In this document: piece by piece, positions 1-9,291 of the stretch
Numbering within the stretch: position 1 is the first letter of the stretch
Layout of the letters: each line of letters opens with the position of its first letter
Source: Amphritea atlantica
GTDB lineage: Bacteria; Pseudomonadota; Gammaproteobacteria; Pseudomonadales; Balneatricaceae
Direction: 5' to 3'
NCBI GenBank assembly: GCA_024397875.1
Contig: CP073344.1
Location: 611,001 to 675,000 of the forward strand
DNA: 64,000 bases
Notes under the pieces: generated by a model
Seen by the model: the letters and a program-made list of their open reading frames with translations, nothing else
Told to the model about the DNA's origin: nothing
The model's database searches: none
Position numbers and translations under genes: made by a program

Positions 1-355
1 ATTGTGTGCGTGCGCGTTTTGACACCGCAATATTGCGGAGGGGATCGTTGTATCTATTTAAAATGAAAGAGTAATTATGAAGCACGTCGTTTTTCATCCC
101 CTGAAAACACGCCAGCACGGTTTGCTGTGTTTTTTATGGCACGCTTTGTCACTGGCCATATTTCCTATCTGATTGATAATGCACCACTTTACGGCGTTAT
201 GCCAGTGTCAAACCGTGCCTGTTTATCAATCGCCTGATGACAAAGCGTGCCGAACTGCGGAGGTTGTTAAAATAGAGCGTGTTGATATACAAGGTCTAAC
301 CGACTGACCCGTCAGCGTGATATTTCATAACGGGTTACAGGGTGGTTAGTGTCGG
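1..355. other. Gene-free leader region with interleaved inverted repeats
   Basis: No convincing gene is seen. Several inverted repeats can be read directly: GCACGGTTTG at 115-124 with its complement at 209-218, GGCACGCTTTGTC at 138-150 with its complement at 239-251, ACTGGC at 151-156 with GCCAGT at 201-206, and GATTGATAA at 171-179 with its complement at 223-231. The first two pairs interleave instead of nesting, so they could form a pseudoknot or two alternative folds. Whether this is RNA, a recombination site or a decayed element is unknown. Confidence 0.5.
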
Positions 356-2107
356 TCAGTGTTGAAACTCTGTTAATTGTTGCCGGAGCGTTTCGGCCAT
401 CGTATTGAGGGTTTGATTGATCTGGCGGGAGTCAGCCGCATGGCTTTCTACGTTACTCGCCAGTTGGTGCACGGTCTGAACGTTTTCATCGACGCCGAGT
501 GCGGCTCGTTGTTGTTCGTGGGTAATGATGGCGATGCTCTGATTCATCTCTGAGAGGGCTGTGAGTTTATCCAGGATCGTTATAAGGGAGTTCTCTGCCT
601 GTTTTGACAGTTGCACACCGGCGTCAACCTGAGTACGGTTTTGCTCCAGAGAGCTCATGACCACAGTGGAGCTCTTCTGTAAGGCTTCAACCATATTCTG
701 AATTTCGTTGGTGGAGTTGTTGGTATGCTGAGCCAGGGTTCGGACCTCATCGGCGACCACCGCAAACCCTCTGCCTTGTTCGCCCGCACGGGCGGCTTCT
801 ATGGCTGCGTTGAGTGCCAGCAGGTTTGTTTTTCCGGCAATTCCACGAATCACGTCCAGCACGCCACTGATGGCGGCGCTATGTTCCAGCAGTTCAATGA
901 CGGTGGTATCAACGGTATCAAATTGTTGTGCTAATTGCTGAATGGTTGTCGAGGTATTCTGGACATCCTTCTGACTGGCTTCGGCCGCTGCCGAGACATC
1001 ATTGACCAGCTGCAGACTCTGGCCTGTCGTTCTGGATATATCCTCGGCACTGGCTTCAAGCTCAGTGGCTGAGGCGGCGATGCCTTCGCTTTGTTGCTGC
1101 TGCTGGATACTCTGTTCATGCGTCCTGACGCTGATCTGATAACCGTCTTCGGCGGTTTGTTGTAATTCTGTGCTCATCGCGCCGACGTCATCCAGGGTTG
1201 TGCGCAGTTTTGCCAGAAGCTTCTGTATAGCAACCGACATTTCCTGAATCTCATCCCGGCCATCGACAGAGAGTGTGCGTGTTAAGTCACTATTCTCTTC
1301 GATAGAGATAAGTTGTTGCTGCAGCAGTTTCAGAGGGCGGGTAATCGAGCGGATGATAAGCAGTGCAATGATAAATGCAACGGGTACCGAGGCGAGCAAC
1401 ATTAACAGGGTGCTCGATTGAGTGGAGGCGATCTTTTCATCCGATGCTTTGCTGATGCTGGCAACCATGGCGCTGGTTTCAAGGGTTTGTTCCAGTGAAT
1501 TCAGTACGTTGGAGTTCACCGCTTTAAGGCGGTTCTGGAACAGGTTGGTCAGCGCCAGTAATTGCTCATTTATGGTATTGGCAAGCACGTTGGCATCGGT
1601 CACCTCTAAGCTTGCAAGGTTGTCCTTTCCCTGCTGAGAATAGGCCCAGGCGTTAGTCATTAATGCCCGATAGCTGGTCAGATCCGTCAGTATGTTCCGA
1701 ACAATATTTTGGGCTTCTGCGTCGCTGCTCAATGCAACCAGCTGACTTTTTAGCTTATCCGCAGCCGCTTCGGCTTTATTGAGCGATTCGTAGTATTGGG
1801 CGACAGTACCGTCAAAATACCAAAAGATCATATCTGAGAAGGTTTTTTGTATATGCTGCGCCTGCTGTTGCAGTTGCATCGTGTCGGCCTGCAGGTCTAT
1901 TTGCTCGCTCTGTTTTCCAAGCCTCTGACTCTGCTCGCTGATCGATTGCTGCTGTTGTCTGCTTCCCTGTTTGAGTTGTTGCATCTCTTCCAGTAGAAAG
2001 GCGAGCTCTGCTGCCATCACAAGGATAAGGCATATGACTAAGCCCATAATTCTGGTGGTGACCTGGAAACGACGGAGCCAGTTGATCATTGAGTCTCTGA
2101 GCCTCAC
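356..2107 (-). CDS. Methyl-accepting chemotaxis protein
   Basis: This 583-residue transmembrane chemoreceptor should sense a periplasmic signal and control CheA activity at the inner membrane. A membrane segment at about 19-40 is followed by a helical, glutamine-rich periplasmic region (about 41-230), a second membrane segment (about 232-252), a HAMP linker starting with the usual SITRPL proline motif, and a cytoplasmic signalling domain. The conserved hairpin tip, [18 protein letters not shown], lies near residues 428-445. The C-terminus ends in EFQH with no CheR/CheB tethering pentapeptide. It is a single gene; a second in-frame ATG six codons downstream is possible. The ligand cannot be told from the sequence. 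Confidence 0.95.
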   Translation of the reverse strand: MRLRDSMINWLRRFQVTTRIMGLVICLILVMAAELAFLLEEMQQLKQGSRQQQQSISEQSQRLGKQSEQIDLQADTMQLQQQAQHIQKTFSDMIFWYFDGTVAQYYESLNKAEAAADKLKSQLVALSSDAEAQNIVRNILTDLTSYRALMTNAWAYSQQGKDNLASLEVTDANVLANTINEQLLALTNLFQNRLKAVNSNVLNSLEQTLETSAMVASISKASDEKIASTQSSTLLMLLASVPVAFIIALLIIRSITRPLKLLQQQLISIEENSDLTRTLSVDGRDEIQEMSVAIQKLLAKLRTTLDDVGAMSTELQQTAEDGYQISVRTHEQSIQQQQQSEGIAASATELEASAEDISRTTGQSLQLVNDVSAAAEASQKDVQNTSTTIQQLAQQFDTVDTTVIELLEHSAAISGVLDVIRGIAGKTNLLALNAAIEAARAGEQGRGFAVVADEVRTLAQHTNNSTNEIQNMVEALQKSSTVVMSSLEQNRTQVDAGVQLSKQAENSLITILDKLTALSEMNQSIAIITHEQQRAALGVDENVQTVHQLASNVESHAADSRQINQTLNTMAETLRQQLTEFQH

Positions 2108-2414
2108 TTTATAGTGTTTTTATTAGAGATCAGACCAACTTAGATAATCGTTAACTGGACGGGAAGTTTGTCGTCATTAAGTCTATTTTGGGCATTTTGT
2201 TTATTGCAGGCGTGCCGCAAATTGTGGCTGATGAATGCCCGAGCGTTTTTCAGTCAAGTGTCCGGTATCATTAGAGCAGTACATCGCGTTGTGGTGCCTT
2301 ATCTGAGGTTAGTAAGCGATAATAATGGGTTATTACGTCATCTGCTTTAGCCCTTTGGAGATAGTAAGGAGAGTTTTCTCAATGGCCGTTTAGTAGGCGC
2401 CCGTTATCTGAGAT

Positions 2415-2440
2415 TAAAGTTTTTCAATAACCGCCGATAC
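2415..2440 (+). promoter_or_regulatory. Candidate sigma-28 (FliA) promoter
   Basis: TAAAGTTT at 2415-2422 and GCCGATAC at 2433-2440 match the flagellar sigma factor consensus (TAAAGTTT, then GCCGATAA) at 15 of 16 positions. The spacer is 10 nt against the usual 11. It lies 26 nt upstream of the small gene at 2467, which resembles a motility protein. Confidence 0.7.
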
Positions 2441-2466
2441 AGCGGGTATGTTTGAGGGGGACCACT

Positions 2467-2664
2467 ATGGAAATATCAGCAGCATCAGCTTCAGCATATC
2501 AACAGTCTCTGTTGCAACACGAGGTTGCTACAGCGGTTGCCGGTAAGGCAAAAGACAATCTTGAACTGCAGGGTGCAATGGCTTTAGAACTGCTGGAAAG
2601 TGCGGCGATGACGGCAGTCGATCCCTCGTCTTCTCTGGGGCAGAACATCGACATAATGGCGTGA
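2467..2664 (+). CDS. Small YjfB-like putative motility protein
   Basis: This 65-residue alanine-rich protein begins MEISAASASAYQQS and ends in a hydrophobic, methionine-containing tail, as in the short YjfB/putative motility protein family. The start at ATG 2467 is chosen because GAGGGGG lies directly upstream at the right distance; an ATG 15 nt earlier overlaps that ribosome site. A sigma-28-like promoter precedes it and a strong terminator follows, so it is a single-gene unit of the flagellar regulon. No biochemical function is established from the sequence. Confidence 0.7.
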   Translation: MEISAASASAYQQSLLQHEVATAVAGKAKDNLELQGAMALELLESAAMTAVDPSSSLGQNIDIMA

Positions 2665-2694
2665 CACTTAAGCTCTGTTGCCGCCTTTAAAATA

Positions 2695-2717
2695 AAAACC
2701 GCCGATGGGCGGTTTTT
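2695..2717. terminator. Rho-independent terminator
   Basis: AAAACCGCC and GGCGGTTTT form a 9-bp stem around a short loop, with a T run on the plus side and an A run on the minus side. It can end both the small motility gene and the convergent GGDEF-EAL gene. Confidence 0.85.
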
Positions 2718-2727
2718 ACATTTTGAA

Positions 2728-5700
2728 TCAGATTTCGTAGTCAGCGGAGGCCTGTGAAGATAAAGAAAACTCTATCTGTCGGATCACCGCCGGAAGCTGT
2801 TCTGCGGTTACCGGTTTACTGAGCAGAAAACCCTGAATATTGGCACAGCCTGCCTGATGCAGATATTGAAGTTGTTCCTGAGTCTCAACCCCTTCAGTAA
2901 TTAGCTCCAGATTGAGACTGTGTGACATCGCGATAATCGCATTGACAAGGGAGGCATCTTCTTTATTGTCAGGCAGATCCCGAACAAAGGCACGGTCTAT
3001 CTTCAGCTTATCGATAGGGAACTGCTTCAGGTAACTGAGCGATGAATAACCAGTGCCGAAATCATCAATCGCCAGGCTGGCACCGAGCTCTTTAAACTGC
3101 TTAAGCCAGGTTACCGCTTCATCAGAGCTATCGAGAAACATGCTTTCGGTTATCTCAAACACCAGTTTTCGGGGATCAGCGCCAGCGTCGTTAATAATTT
3201 TTTCAGCCATCTGTGCACTGAATCCCAGTTGCCGCTGGTTGCTGGAGACGTTGACTGATAAACAGAGGTCATCGATCCCCTGTTCCTGCCATTGCTGAAG
3301 TTGCTCGCAGCTGCGTTGTAAAACCCACAGGCCGATCGGCTGAATAAGGCCGGTTTCCTCAGCCAGAGGGATAAACGCTCCCGGTCCGATAATCCCGTTG
3401 CCCGGCTGATGCCAGCGAATCAACGCCTCAACCGAGACCACTCTGTGAGTCTCAAGGTTGCAGATGGGCTGGTAGTAGAGTTCAAACTCATCCCGTTCAA
3501 GCGCCTGTCGCAATGCCTGTTCCATATCGGTCCGGTTCTTAACATGCTCGCGCATCTCGGCATTGTAAAACTGGTATTGATTGCGGCCTCTGTCTTTCGC
3601 AAGGTACATCGCCATATCCGCATTACGCAGCATTGAATCACCGTTGCCAGCATCGCTGGGGTAGCAGGAGATACCCACACTGGCGCCGATATAGAGCGTT
3701 CGTCCCGCCAGTTGGAATGGCGGACTCAGGATCTCTATCACCCGTTGTGCTGTCAGTGATGCATCATCCGGCTCAGCAATATTCTGCAGTACGATAACGA
3801 ACTCATCGCCACCGAAGCGGGTCAGCAGGTCGGTATCGCGGATCACTGACGCGAGCCGGATGCTAACCTGTTGCAGCATCTCATCACCAACCGAGTGCCC
3901 CAGGGTATCGTTAACCGCTTTGAAACGGTCAAGGTCGATAAACAGCAGGGCACAATTGCTGCCGGTCTGATCGCAGTGTTGTTGGATCCGTGCCAGTTCC
4001 CGTTTCAGCATCGTCCGGTTTGGCAGGTCGGTGAGGGCATCAAAGTTTGCTTGCTGGCGAATCTTCTCTTCGGCGTCTTTGCGCTGAGTCATATCAGAAA
4101 ATACGGCAACATACTGTTCCAGCGTGCCATCGCTGTTTCTGACAGCGGCGATCGATAGCCACTGAGGATAGACCGAAGCATCGCGGCGTTTATTCCACAC
4201 CTCGCCTGACCAACTGCCTTCTTGTTCCAGTGTTTGCCACATCTCCTGATAAAAGGAGTCTTTCTGCTTGCCTGACTGGAACATCTGGGGCGTTTTGCCG
4301 ATCACCTCTGCTGCTGTATAGCCGGTGATTTCGGTGAACGCGGGATTAACAGAGATAATCCGGGCATCCGGTGTGGTGATAATGATCCCTTCGTTGGTGG
4401 TTTCAAACACTGCCGCATTCATCCTCAGCTGCTCTTCGGTTGAGCGGCGTTCAGTAATGTCCTCTTTCACGGCGACAAAGTGGGTGATTTCGCCACTGGG
4501 GTCCCGGACCGCTGAGATGGTTGCCGATTCCCAATAAAGCGTGCCGTTTTTGCGTCGGTTCAGAAAGGTTCCCTGCCAGGCTTTGCCATCCAGCATCTGT
4601 TGCCACATATCCTGATAGTTGATCGGGGATATATCGCCTGAGCTGAATATGCTGGGGCTCTTGCCGGTCACTTCATCCAGGGTGTAGCCGCTCACCTGTT
4701 CGGCTTTAGGGTTAATGTATTCAATCATGCCGTTGATATCGGTAATAACAACAGCCGCTGGGTTTTGCTCCAGGGCCCGGGAAAGTTTTCTTAACTCCTG
4801 CTCCCTCAGCCGGGTCTCGGTAATGTCGACCCTTACCCAGACCTCGCCGCCTTCATTGGTCGGGCTGTTACTGCACAGGTAGTAGTTGCCATTGTCTATT
4901 TTCTGTACAATCCGCAGGTCAGAATCAACGTCTTGCTGATAGTTGCATTTAGCGTCAATGGCCGTCTGTATTTCATCCTTGTGGATGCCGGGCTTCAGAA
5001 GGTGTGCAATCCAGGGGTAATAGCTGGAAAAGTTTCGATTGCTCAGAATCAGGCGGTTGCCGGCATCGAACAGGGCGAACGCTTCTTTGATGTTATCGAC
5101 ACCATCTTTCAGGCGAATGCGGGCCTGTTCGGTCTGTTGATGTGACCGGGTAAGTCGCAGATATAGAAAGGTCAGTAGCAGTATCAGCGCTGTGGTCAGT
5201 CCGATTAGCATCGAATTGAAAAACTCAGTCTGTTGGGCAACCTTATTACGGTAACTCAGATAGCTGCTATAGAGCTGGTTAAACGCCGTTTTATTAGGGA
5301 CCTGCTTATATTCAGCCAGTAGTTGGGTCAGCTGGGTTTGTGCAATAAGGTTTGCCTGTATATGAAATTTCAGATCGGTGATACTTTCAGAGCCGTTTTC
5401 AACCAAACTATTCAGCTGGTTTTTAATCGCCAGGGCATCCAGATCGCTTCTGAATATATGGTACTGATAAAACAGATTAACGATCTCTTTGGCTCTGGCA
5501 ATACTGGCGCCAGGGTTCTCTTCAATCCGCCTGAGCAGCATTGGCATATAGTTCAAACCGTTACGGACAGTAGCCGCCACGGTTTTAATCCGCTCAGCCA
5601 GCTGCGCCCGTTGATCAAGCGTATGGCGATATTGTCTGAGTTTCTCAGTCAGTTGTGCCGGAAGCTCGACAAAAAGACTGGCAGTATCCGGATCGGTCTC

Positions 5701-5937
5701 CTGCCGTTTCAGTTGTCTGGTCAGTCGTACGATCTCATCATAATTTTGTTGCTGCATCGAACTGATCAGCAGCACTTCCAGATCAAGGGCGTTATCCAGC
5801 ACCTGAAGCTGTAACAGAGCTTCAGAGCGTTGCTGGCCAGACTGAGACTTGTTGTCATGCAGTAGATAAAACAGGAAAGCCAGCAGCATGATTGCCACAG
5901 CCGATGTGAGATAGAGCCGGGTTTTGAACCAGGTCAT
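2728..5937 (-). CDS. Membrane PAS-GGDEF-EAL c-di-GMP protein with helical sensor domain
   Basis: This 1069-residue inner-membrane protein should make and/or break cyclic di-GMP. A membrane segment (about 8-26), an all-helical periplasmic region resembling DAHL-type sensors (about 30-235) and a second membrane segment (about 238-260) precede three PAS-like domains (about 280-625), a GGDEF domain (about 640-800) and an EAL domain (about 815-1060). GGDEF is intact in RFGGDEF, with an RDTD inhibitory site five residues before it. The EAL domain keeps EALIRW, DDFGTGYSS and EGVET, so both activities look possible. Its start overlaps the stop of the upstream cytochrome c peroxidase by 4 nt, which implies a shared signal. 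The DAHL assignment is by general character only. Confidence 0.9.
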   Translation of the reverse strand: MTWFKTRLYLTSAVAIMLLAFLFYLLHDNKSQSGQQRSEALLQLQVLDNALDLEVLLISSMQQQNYDEIVRLTRQLKRQETDPDTASLFVELPAQLTEKLRQYRHTLDQRAQLAERIKTVAATVRNGLNYMPMLLRRIEENPGASIARAKEIVNLFYQYHIFRSDLDALAIKNQLNSLVENGSESITDLKFHIQANLIAQTQLTQLLAEYKQVPNKTAFNQLYSSYLSYRNKVAQQTEFFNSMLIGLTTALILLLTFLYLRLTRSHQQTEQARIRLKDGVDNIKEAFALFDAGNRLILSNRNFSSYYPWIAHLLKPGIHKDEIQTAIDAKCNYQQDVDSDLRIVQKIDNGNYYLCSNSPTNEGGEVWVRVDITETRLREQELRKLSRALEQNPAAVVITDINGMIEYINPKAEQVSGYTLDEVTGKSPSIFSSGDISPINYQDMWQQMLDGKAWQGTFLNRRKNGTLYWESATISAVRDPSGEITHFVAVKEDITERRSTEEQLRMNAAVFETTNEGIIITTPDARIISVNPAFTEITGYTAAEVIGKTPQMFQSGKQKDSFYQEMWQTLEQEGSWSGEVWNKRRDASVYPQWLSIAAVRNSDGTLEQYVAVFSDMTQRKDAEEKIRQQANFDALTDLPNRTMLKRELARIQQHCDQTGSNCALLFIDLDRFKAVNDTLGHSVGDEMLQQVSIRLASVIRDTDLLTRFGGDEFVIVLQNIAEPDDASLTAQRVIEILSPPFQLAGRTLYIGASVGISCYPSDAGNGDSMLRNADMAMYLAKDRGRNQYQFYNAEMREHVKNRTDMEQALRQALERDEFELYYQPICNLETHRVVSVEALIRWHQPGNGIIGPGAFIPLAEETGLIQPIGLWVLQRSCEQLQQWQEQGIDDLCLSVNVSSNQRQLGFSAQMAEKIINDAGADPRKLVFEITESMFLDSSDEAVTWLKQFKELGASLAIDDFGTGYSSLSYLKQFPIDKLKIDRAFVRDLPDNKEDASLVNAIIAMSHSLNLELITEGVETQEQLQYLHQAGCANIQGFLLSKPVTAEQLPAVIRQIEFSLSSQASADYEI

Positions 5938-6944
5938 CGGTTCAGCTCCGGATGATTGCCTTGCAGGGATTCGATAAAGCTGCTGATCGCTGTGATATGT
6001 TCAGCAGGAATCTCGCGGCCTAACTGGAAGCGCCCCATGATTTTTATGGCGCTTTCCAGTTCTTTCACAGAACCATCGTGGAAGTAGGGGGAAGTCAGTG
6101 ATGCCAGGCGAAGACTGGGAACCTTAAACAGGTATCGGTCTGCGGTATCATTGGTTGCGCTGTACCGACCCAGATCGGTCTCGGTCAGTGAGGTGCCCCG
6201 CTCACTGAAATAGTCTGCGATATCTTTTACCGCCCCGAAAGGGGCATACATATTACCACCCACGTTGGTGCCCTGATGACAGCTGATGCAGCCATAGGAT
6301 TTAAACAGGCGGTAGCCAGTTTTCTGTTCATCACTCAGGGCCGATTCTTCACCTCTGAGCCATCGGTCAAACGGCGCATTCAGTGTTAACAAGGAGCGTT
6401 CAAACTCGGTGATGGCATCGCGGATATTAGCCTCATTCACGCCATCAGGGTAGAGCGCTTCAAAGCGTTGTCCCATCGCCGGGTCCTGACTTAAACGACT
6501 CACGATTAACGGCCAGTTGGCGTCCATTTCGACCGGATTGTGAACCGGCCCGTTAACCTGTTCAGTCAGATCGGCTGCGCGCCCGTTCCAGAACTGAACA
6601 AAGTTAAGGCTGCTGTTGAAGACTGTTGGCGTATTTGCAGTGCCCGGTTCACCCCTGACACCCACGGATACCTTGGCATCATCAGCTCCGCCCTGTTTCA
6701 GGTTGTGGCAGCTGGCACAGCTGATGCTGTTATCAGAGGAGAGCCGCGGATCATGAAACAGTGTTCTGCCGAGACTGACTTTATCCGGATTGAATCGGTT
6801 GTCGGTGGGGACTGGGCTGATCGGCTCTGAACTCAGGTTCATCGCGAAGACCGGCGTGCACAGCAGTAAAAGTGACATTACAGCTGTCGGGATAATGTGT
6901 CGATGGAACTTGTGCACCTGATGGCACTGCTTAAAAGCCTGCAC
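5934..6944 (-). CDS. Di-haem cytochrome c peroxidase (MauG/CcpA family)
   Basis: This periplasmic enzyme of the di-haem peroxidase family reduces hydrogen peroxide with electrons from c-type cytochromes, or acts as a MauG-like oxidant. It is 336 residues, the usual length. An N-terminal signal (hydrophobic segment about 18-34, ending PVFA) is followed by two c-haem motifs: CASCH at 76-80 and CISCH at 219-223. The first gene of a two-gene unit, it overlaps the downstream GGDEF-EAL gene by 4 nt. A later ATG (codon 23) would leave a signal peptide without a basic region, so the long start is preferred. Peroxidase and MauG-like roles cannot be separated here. Confidence 0.92.
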   Translation of the reverse strand: MQAFKQCHQVHKFHRHIIPTAVMSLLLLCTPVFAMNLSSEPISPVPTDNRFNPDKVSLGRTLFHDPRLSSDNSISCASCHNLKQGGADDAKVSVGVRGEPGTANTPTVFNSSLNFVQFWNGRAADLTEQVNGPVHNPVEMDANWPLIVSRLSQDPAMGQRFEALYPDGVNEANIRDAITEFERSLLTLNAPFDRWLRGEESALSDEQKTGYRLFKSYGCISCHQGTNVGGNMYAPFGAVKDIADYFSERGTSLTETDLGRYSATNDTADRYLFKVPSLRLASLTSPYFHDGSVKELESAIKIMGRFQLGREIPAEHITAISSFIESLQGNHPELNR

Positions 6945-7095
6945 AAAAGCATTCCTGTAGTATAAGTATGGTTATTAGGCCGGGAGGTATTAGTAACTCA
7001 TTTTTGAGCATTTAACCATTACGTCACTACTCAGATCGGTGTGATGGATCAGTGTTTGCGTCGGTAGCTGGAAGACCGGGGGCGGATCAGGAAAG

Positions 7096-7159
7096 AACAG
7101 GGCGTTCAGAGCGCCCTGTTGTATGGGAGGGGGCGTGCTGACCGCTTTCCGGGTCAGCA
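7096..7159 (-). terminator. Paired hairpins downstream of lutC
   Basis: Two hairpins lie after the lutC stop on the minus strand: GTGCTGACC with its complement (7135-7159), then AACAGGGCG with its complement (7096-7120). Stems are GC-rich but T runs are poor, so this is a probable end of the lut transcript, not a textbook intrinsic terminator. Confidence 0.5.
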
Positions 7160-7169
7160 CATGTTTTTC

Positions 7170-7865
7170 TTAATCGTTAATCAGCAGAATGATCAGTTTT
7201 TTCGGGCCGTGAGCGCCCATCTGCAGTTTTTGCTCAATATCGGCACTGCGCGACGGTCCGGTAATCATATTCACGGTACGTGGCATGGTGTTACCGAATT
7301 TCATCCGGAGTTTTTTCCAGGCCTCTTCGTAGACGCCGACAATGGCCGAACGGTGTAGTACCACCAGGTGATTATCCGGCAGAAAGTTCAGCGTGGTAGG
7401 ACTCTGCTCTGCGGAATGCAGCATCAGGGTTCCGGTCTCCGCGATACCGGCAAAGCTGAGGGTCAGACTGGCGATATCACCGGCCTGTGCCACGCCCTCG
7501 GTACGAATTATCTGCTGTTGTTCCAGCGGGCTCCAGTCCAGCGCAGTCAGTTCTTTATCACTGGCACTGACCAGCTGTTTGAAACCATTACTGGAGAGCC
7601 AGTCAGCACAGGCGCTGGGAACCTGATCAAAATGGTCGAGTTCGATCAGTTCGGCGACCGCTTCCGTTGCCATCGCTTTAAACAGTTCCACCTGTTCAGC
7701 AACGGGCAGTTGGGCCCGCTGTGGAATCAGGTTGTCCGCTCTGGCGGCGAGTCGATTCTCGACGGCTTGACGTCGCTGGCTGTCATTCTCGCTGCCGCTC
7801 AGTCCCCGGCGAATATTGGCAAAAATCTCTGCACGGCTCATGGCTGTGTTGTTCTCTGCGCTCAT
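7170..7865 (-). CDS. lutC: Lactate utilisation protein C (LUD domain)
   Basis: LutC is the third subunit of the LutABC complex, which oxidises L-lactate to pyruvate in the cytoplasm with iron-sulphur clusters. This 231-residue protein is a LUD-domain protein; the characteristic stretch GDIASLTLSFAGIAETGTL lies around residues 128-146, and the C-terminus ends in the family pattern of GPSRSADIEQKLQMGAHGP. The start codon overlaps the stop of lutB by 4 nt, so translation is coupled. It is the last gene of lutABC. Confidence 0.93.
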   Translation of the reverse strand: MSAENNTAMSRAEIFANIRRGLSGSENDSQRRQAVENRLAARADNLIPQRAQLPVAEQVELFKAMATEAVAELIELDHFDQVPSACADWLSSNGFKQLVSASDKELTALDWSPLEQQQIIRTEGVAQAGDIASLTLSFAGIAETGTLMLHSAEQSPTTLNFLPDNHLVVLHRSAIVGVYEEAWKKLRMKFGNTMPRTVNMITGPSRSADIEQKLQMGAHGPKKLIILLIND

Positions 7866-9280
7866 GGCTGCTCTCCGGTTTTCTGTTGTTCTTTCCAGGC
7901 CTGCATAAATGTTTTGCCCTGTGGCGCAGGCATATCACGCCAGTCGGTCCAGCCGCCGGCCAGTGGTAGTTTCTTTATCCGGCCATTTTTGCCTGCCCAG
8001 GTTTTCATAACCCAACTGGCCATGCGGGTGTATGGCTTATAGAGTGCCGGGCGTTTGGCCAGAAATGCCCAGCCAGCCAGGCCGTAACGGGCTGCTTTGG
8101 GTTGCAGGTGTTTCTCGAACTCATCTTCACGCCAGTGGCGCATCAGTTTTGGTAGCGGTATTTTCACCGGGCAGACCGATTCACACTTGCCACAGAAAGT
8201 AGAGGCGTTGGGCAGCATGCCGCCTTTTTCGATACCGATCATCTGCGGTGTCAGTACCGAGCCCATCGGGCCAGGGTAAACCCAGCCGTAGCTGTGACCG
8301 CCGACTGCGCCATAGACCGGGCAGTGGTTCATGCAGGCGGAACAACGGATGCAGCGCAGCATATCCTGAAACTCACTGCCGACCATCTCGCTGCGGCCGT
8401 TATCGACCAGCACTACATGGAAATTCTCCGGTCCGTCCTGATCGCCTTCACGGCGTGGCCCGGTGGACAGGGTGTTATAGACCGAAAACTCCTGACCGGT
8501 GGCTGAGCGTGCCAGCAGACGCAGAAATAGCGTCATATCTTCAAGGGTTGGCACCACTTTTTCAATTGAGGTAACCACGACATGGGTTTTCGGCAGGGTC
8601 TGGGTCAGGTCACCATTGCCCTCGTTGGTGACAATGATGGTCGAACCGGTTTCAGCAACACAGAAGTTGGCGCCGGTAATGCCCACGTCAGCGGCAACAA
8701 ACTTTTCCCGCAACACTTCCCTGGCTTCCTGCATCAGCACCGCCGGATCCATGGATTTTTCCCGGTGATGGTTGGCATGGAACGCTTCAGAGACATCTTC
8801 CAGGTTGAGGTGGATGGCTGGGGCAATAATATGGCTGGGGTGATCGTGGCGCAGCTGCAGGATATATTCACCCAGATCGGTTTCAACCGGTTGCACGCCG
8901 TTGGCTTCGAGAAAATCGTTCAGACCGATCTCCTCTGTCACCATCGATTTACCTTTGGTGACGGTTTTTGCATCCACCTGCTTACAGATATCGAGAATGA
9001 TCCGGTTGGCATCATCGGCGGTCCGGGCCCAGTGGACATGGCCGCCATTCTCGATCACTTTGCGCTCGAACTGCTCCAGATAGAGGTCCAGGTGTTCAAG
9101 AATATGGTTTTTCAGGTCGCGGCCCTGATCCCGGAGCTGTTCAAACTCGGGCATCCGGCTAACGGCAATGGCACGTTTCTCCGGGAAACCGGCTTTCAGG
9201 TTGCCCAGTGCCTTTTGCAGATTTTCATCGGCCAGGGCATCGTGGGCGCGTTGTTTAAAGAACGGGGTATTAATTTGCAT
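7862..9280 (-). CDS. lutB: Lactate utilisation iron-sulphur protein B
   Basis: LutB is the large iron-sulphur subunit of the L-lactate oxidising complex. The 472 residues match the family. An N-terminal LUD domain (about 60-300) is followed by two ferredoxin-type cluster motifs: CIRCSACMNHCPVYG (about 309-323) and CGKCESVCPVKIP (about 359-371), giving ligands for two [4Fe-4S] clusters. A C-terminal LutB-type extension follows. It is 11 nt downstream of lutA and overlaps lutC by 4 nt, so the three genes are one operon. Confidence 0.95.
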   Translation of the reverse strand: MQINTPFFKQRAHDALADENLQKALGNLKAGFPEKRAIAVSRMPEFEQLRDQGRDLKNHILEHLDLYLEQFERKVIENGGHVHWARTADDANRIILDICKQVDAKTVTKGKSMVTEEIGLNDFLEANGVQPVETDLGEYILQLRHDHPSHIIAPAIHLNLEDVSEAFHANHHREKSMDPAVLMQEAREVLREKFVAADVGITGANFCVAETGSTIIVTNEGNGDLTQTLPKTHVVVTSIEKVVPTLEDMTLFLRLLARSATGQEFSVYNTLSTGPRREGDQDGPENFHVVLVDNGRSEMVGSEFQDMLRCIRCSACMNHCPVYGAVGGHSYGWVYPGPMGSVLTPQMIGIEKGGMLPNASTFCGKCESVCPVKIPLPKLMRHWREDEFEKHLQPKAARYGLAGWAFLAKRPALYKPYTRMASWVMKTWAGKNGRIKKLPLAGGWTDWRDMPAPQGKTFMQAWKEQQKTGEQP

Positions 9281-9291
9281 CGTCTCGCTCC

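Noticed and set aside
181..210. GGCGTTATGCC as an attC core near the window start
   Set aside because: The core resembles GTTRRRY but no matching RYYYAAC arm or cassette gene lies at the right distance.
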